Shown: positions 62,729 through 64,000 of the stretch, one piece after another
Layout: each line of letters starts with the position of its first letter
Numbering within the stretch: position 1 is the first letter of the stretch
NCBI GenBank assembly: GCA_016704345.1
Contig: JADJAH010000016.1
Span: forward strand, 186,001 to 250,000
DNA: 64,000 nt
Source of the DNA: Ignavibacteria bacterium
Lineage (GTDB): Bacteria; Bacteroidota; Ignavibacteria; Tepidaquicellales; Tepidaquicellaceae
Direction: 5' to 3'
The notes under the pieces: model-generated
The model's input: the letters and a program-made list of their open reading frames with translations, nothing else
Database searches by the model: none
What the model was told of the DNA's origin: nothing
Position numbers and translations under genes: made by a program

Positions 62729-64000
62729 ATGGAAATTCCGACCATCTCTTCACCCGACGAAGCAAGGGCGATAGCAAAAGAAGCGTATATCTATGGCTTC
62801 CCTTTGGTTGACAGTTATCGCATTTCACACGCTTACTTTGTAAATAAGAACAGCCCGGAATACAAAGCGCATTACAATAAGATCCTCAATATGCCCAGAG
62901 TTTACACGTCTGAGGATAAAGCAGTTCAGACTCCAAACTCAGATACTCCGTATTCAATGCTTGGTATTGATCTGCGTGCTGAACCAATCGTGCTTACAGT
63001 TCCTTCGATAGAAGAAGGCCGTTATTATTCCGTTCAACTTGTAGATGCTTACACGTTTAATTTTGCATACATAGGAAGCAGAGCCACCGGCAATGGCAAA
63101 GGAACATTTCTCATAGCCAGCCGAAATGGAAGGGAGAAAAACCAAACGGCTTAGATCACGTGATCAATTGCGAAACAGAGATGGCATTGGCAATTTTTAG
63201 GACTCAACTATTTGAACCGTCAGATATTGAAAATGTAAAAAAAGTTTAGGCAGGTTATAAAGTACAGACTCTATCCGAATATCTGAATGAGCCTTCCAAG
63301 CCGGTTTCCGAAGTCGATTTTATTACACCTCTTTCACCGGAAGAGCAAAAGACTTCTCCAAAGTTCTACAACATCTTGAACTTTGTGTTGAAATTCTGTC
63401 CTACTCATCCGACGGAAGTAGAATTGATGAACCGGTTTGCGAAGATCAACATTGGCCCAGGTTTGAATTTCAATTCCGACACATTGTCACCTGAAATTCT
63501 GGAAGCTGTTAAAAGTGGTATGGCTGATGGGCAAAAGGAACTGGAGGATTTCCGGAAATCGAGTATTGACACAGGCAAAGTAACAAGCGGAGATCTTTTC
63601 GGCACAAGAGAGTTTCTGAAGAACAATTATCTTTACAGGTATGCCGGCACCGTGATTGGGATCTATGGCAACTCCAGGGAAGAGGCAATGTATCCGATTT
63701 ATGGAACGGACTCTCTGGGAAACCCCTTGGATGGTTCTGTTAACAGATACAAACTTCATTTTGCGGCAGACTTGTTGCCGCCCGTGAATGCATTCTGGTC
63801 GCTGACAATATATGAACTTCCATCAAGCCTTCTATATGCAAATCCAATAAACCGGTACTTAATAAATTCTCCAATGTTTCCGTCACTTAAGCGGGATGAA
63901 GATGGTGGAATTACACTTTGGCTTCAGAATGAATCTCCCGGAAGCGAAAAAGAATCTAACTGGCTGCCTGCACCGAAAGGTCCTTTTACAGCAGTTCTGA
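62729..64000 (+). pseudogene. DUF1254/DUF1214 protein gene with frameshift and nonsense change (3' end outside window)
   Basis: Opens MEIPTISSPDEARAIAKEAY and has the DUF1254 pattern YTSEDKAVQTPNSDTPYSM, then YYSVQLVDAYTFNFAYIG. At about 63117 one base is missing: the frame moves from FLIASRNGREKNQ to PKWKGEKPNGLDHVINC. A TAG at 63247 then interrupts ENVKKV-AGYKVQTLSEYL where related proteins have Gln. After that the DUF1214 part is open to the window end (YLYRYAGTVIGIYGNS, FAADLLPPVNAFWSLTIYEL, KESNWLPAPKGPFTAVL). Such proteins are widespread and of unknown role. Two lesions make real decay likely. Confidence 0.82.

Noticed and set aside
1..64000. tRNA or rRNA genes
   Set aside because: Read for cloverleaf T-loop patterns (GGTTCRA) and rRNA landmarks without a convincing hit; not excluded by computation.

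Overview
The window looks like a chromosomal segment of a free-living, Gram-negative member of the Bacteroidota/Ignavibacteriota assemblage. This is inferred from type IX secretion (T9SS) sorting tails of the NYPNPFNP type, large YCF48, LamG and FG-GAP cell-surface proteins, sparse Shine-Dalgarno sites and moderate-to-low GC. No rRNA, tRNA, CRISPR array or transposase gene was seen.

Layout. 0-6.3 kb: the end of a T9SS-sorted protein with a second sorting domain stranded behind its stop codon, a 44-bp tandem repeat array, a GT-C membrane glycosyltransferase, a conserved hypothetical protein and a RES/Xre toxin-antitoxin pair. 6.6-12.3 kb: a giant 1882-residue surface protein. 12.8-18.5 kb: an outer-membrane barrel protein, two paralogous LuxR-type response regulators, a LysE exporter and two lipoproteins. 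19.0-24.3 kb: a type III restriction-modification island (mod, Bro-N gene, res) whose mod gene is interrupted at an 11-G tract. 24.9-31.3 kb: a GT4 glycosyltransferase, a GH130 phosphorylase and a beta-helix protein. 31.7-41 kb: small unknowns, a T9SS-sorted BNR protein, a 1254-residue multi-cluster flavoprotein, DinB and adenine deaminase. 41.1-41.8 kb: an indel-free array of 31 units of 21 bp. 42-47.4 kb: a broken DUF559 gene, an AI-2E transporter, a DJ-1/PfpI protein, an acetyltransferase and two YtxH genes made by segmental duplication. 47.5-57.1 kb: a divergent purine/molybdenum block, with xdhA-xdhB-membrane gene-xdhC on one side and moaA, moeA, tauE-like, moaD, moeB on the other. 57.4-64 kb: a frameshifted FG-GAP surface protein, a cruciform repeat cluster and a decaying DUF1254/DUF1214 gene.

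How parts fit. Xanthine dehydrogenase needs molybdopterin cofactor, and five cofactor or accessory genes lie divergently beside it; adenine deaminase feeds hypoxanthine into the same purine route. The two response regulators lie near a dyad operator, TAGYCC-N15-GGRCTA, that recurs at three loci with matching changes in its two arms. Two large surface proteins 50 kb apart end in the same beta-sandwich plus dockerin-like module instead of a normal T9SS tail.

Intergenic DNA is unusually rich in small palindromic repeats, several nested in one another. At least four genes carry single-base lesions, so consensus error has to be separated from true decay or phase variation before these are called real.
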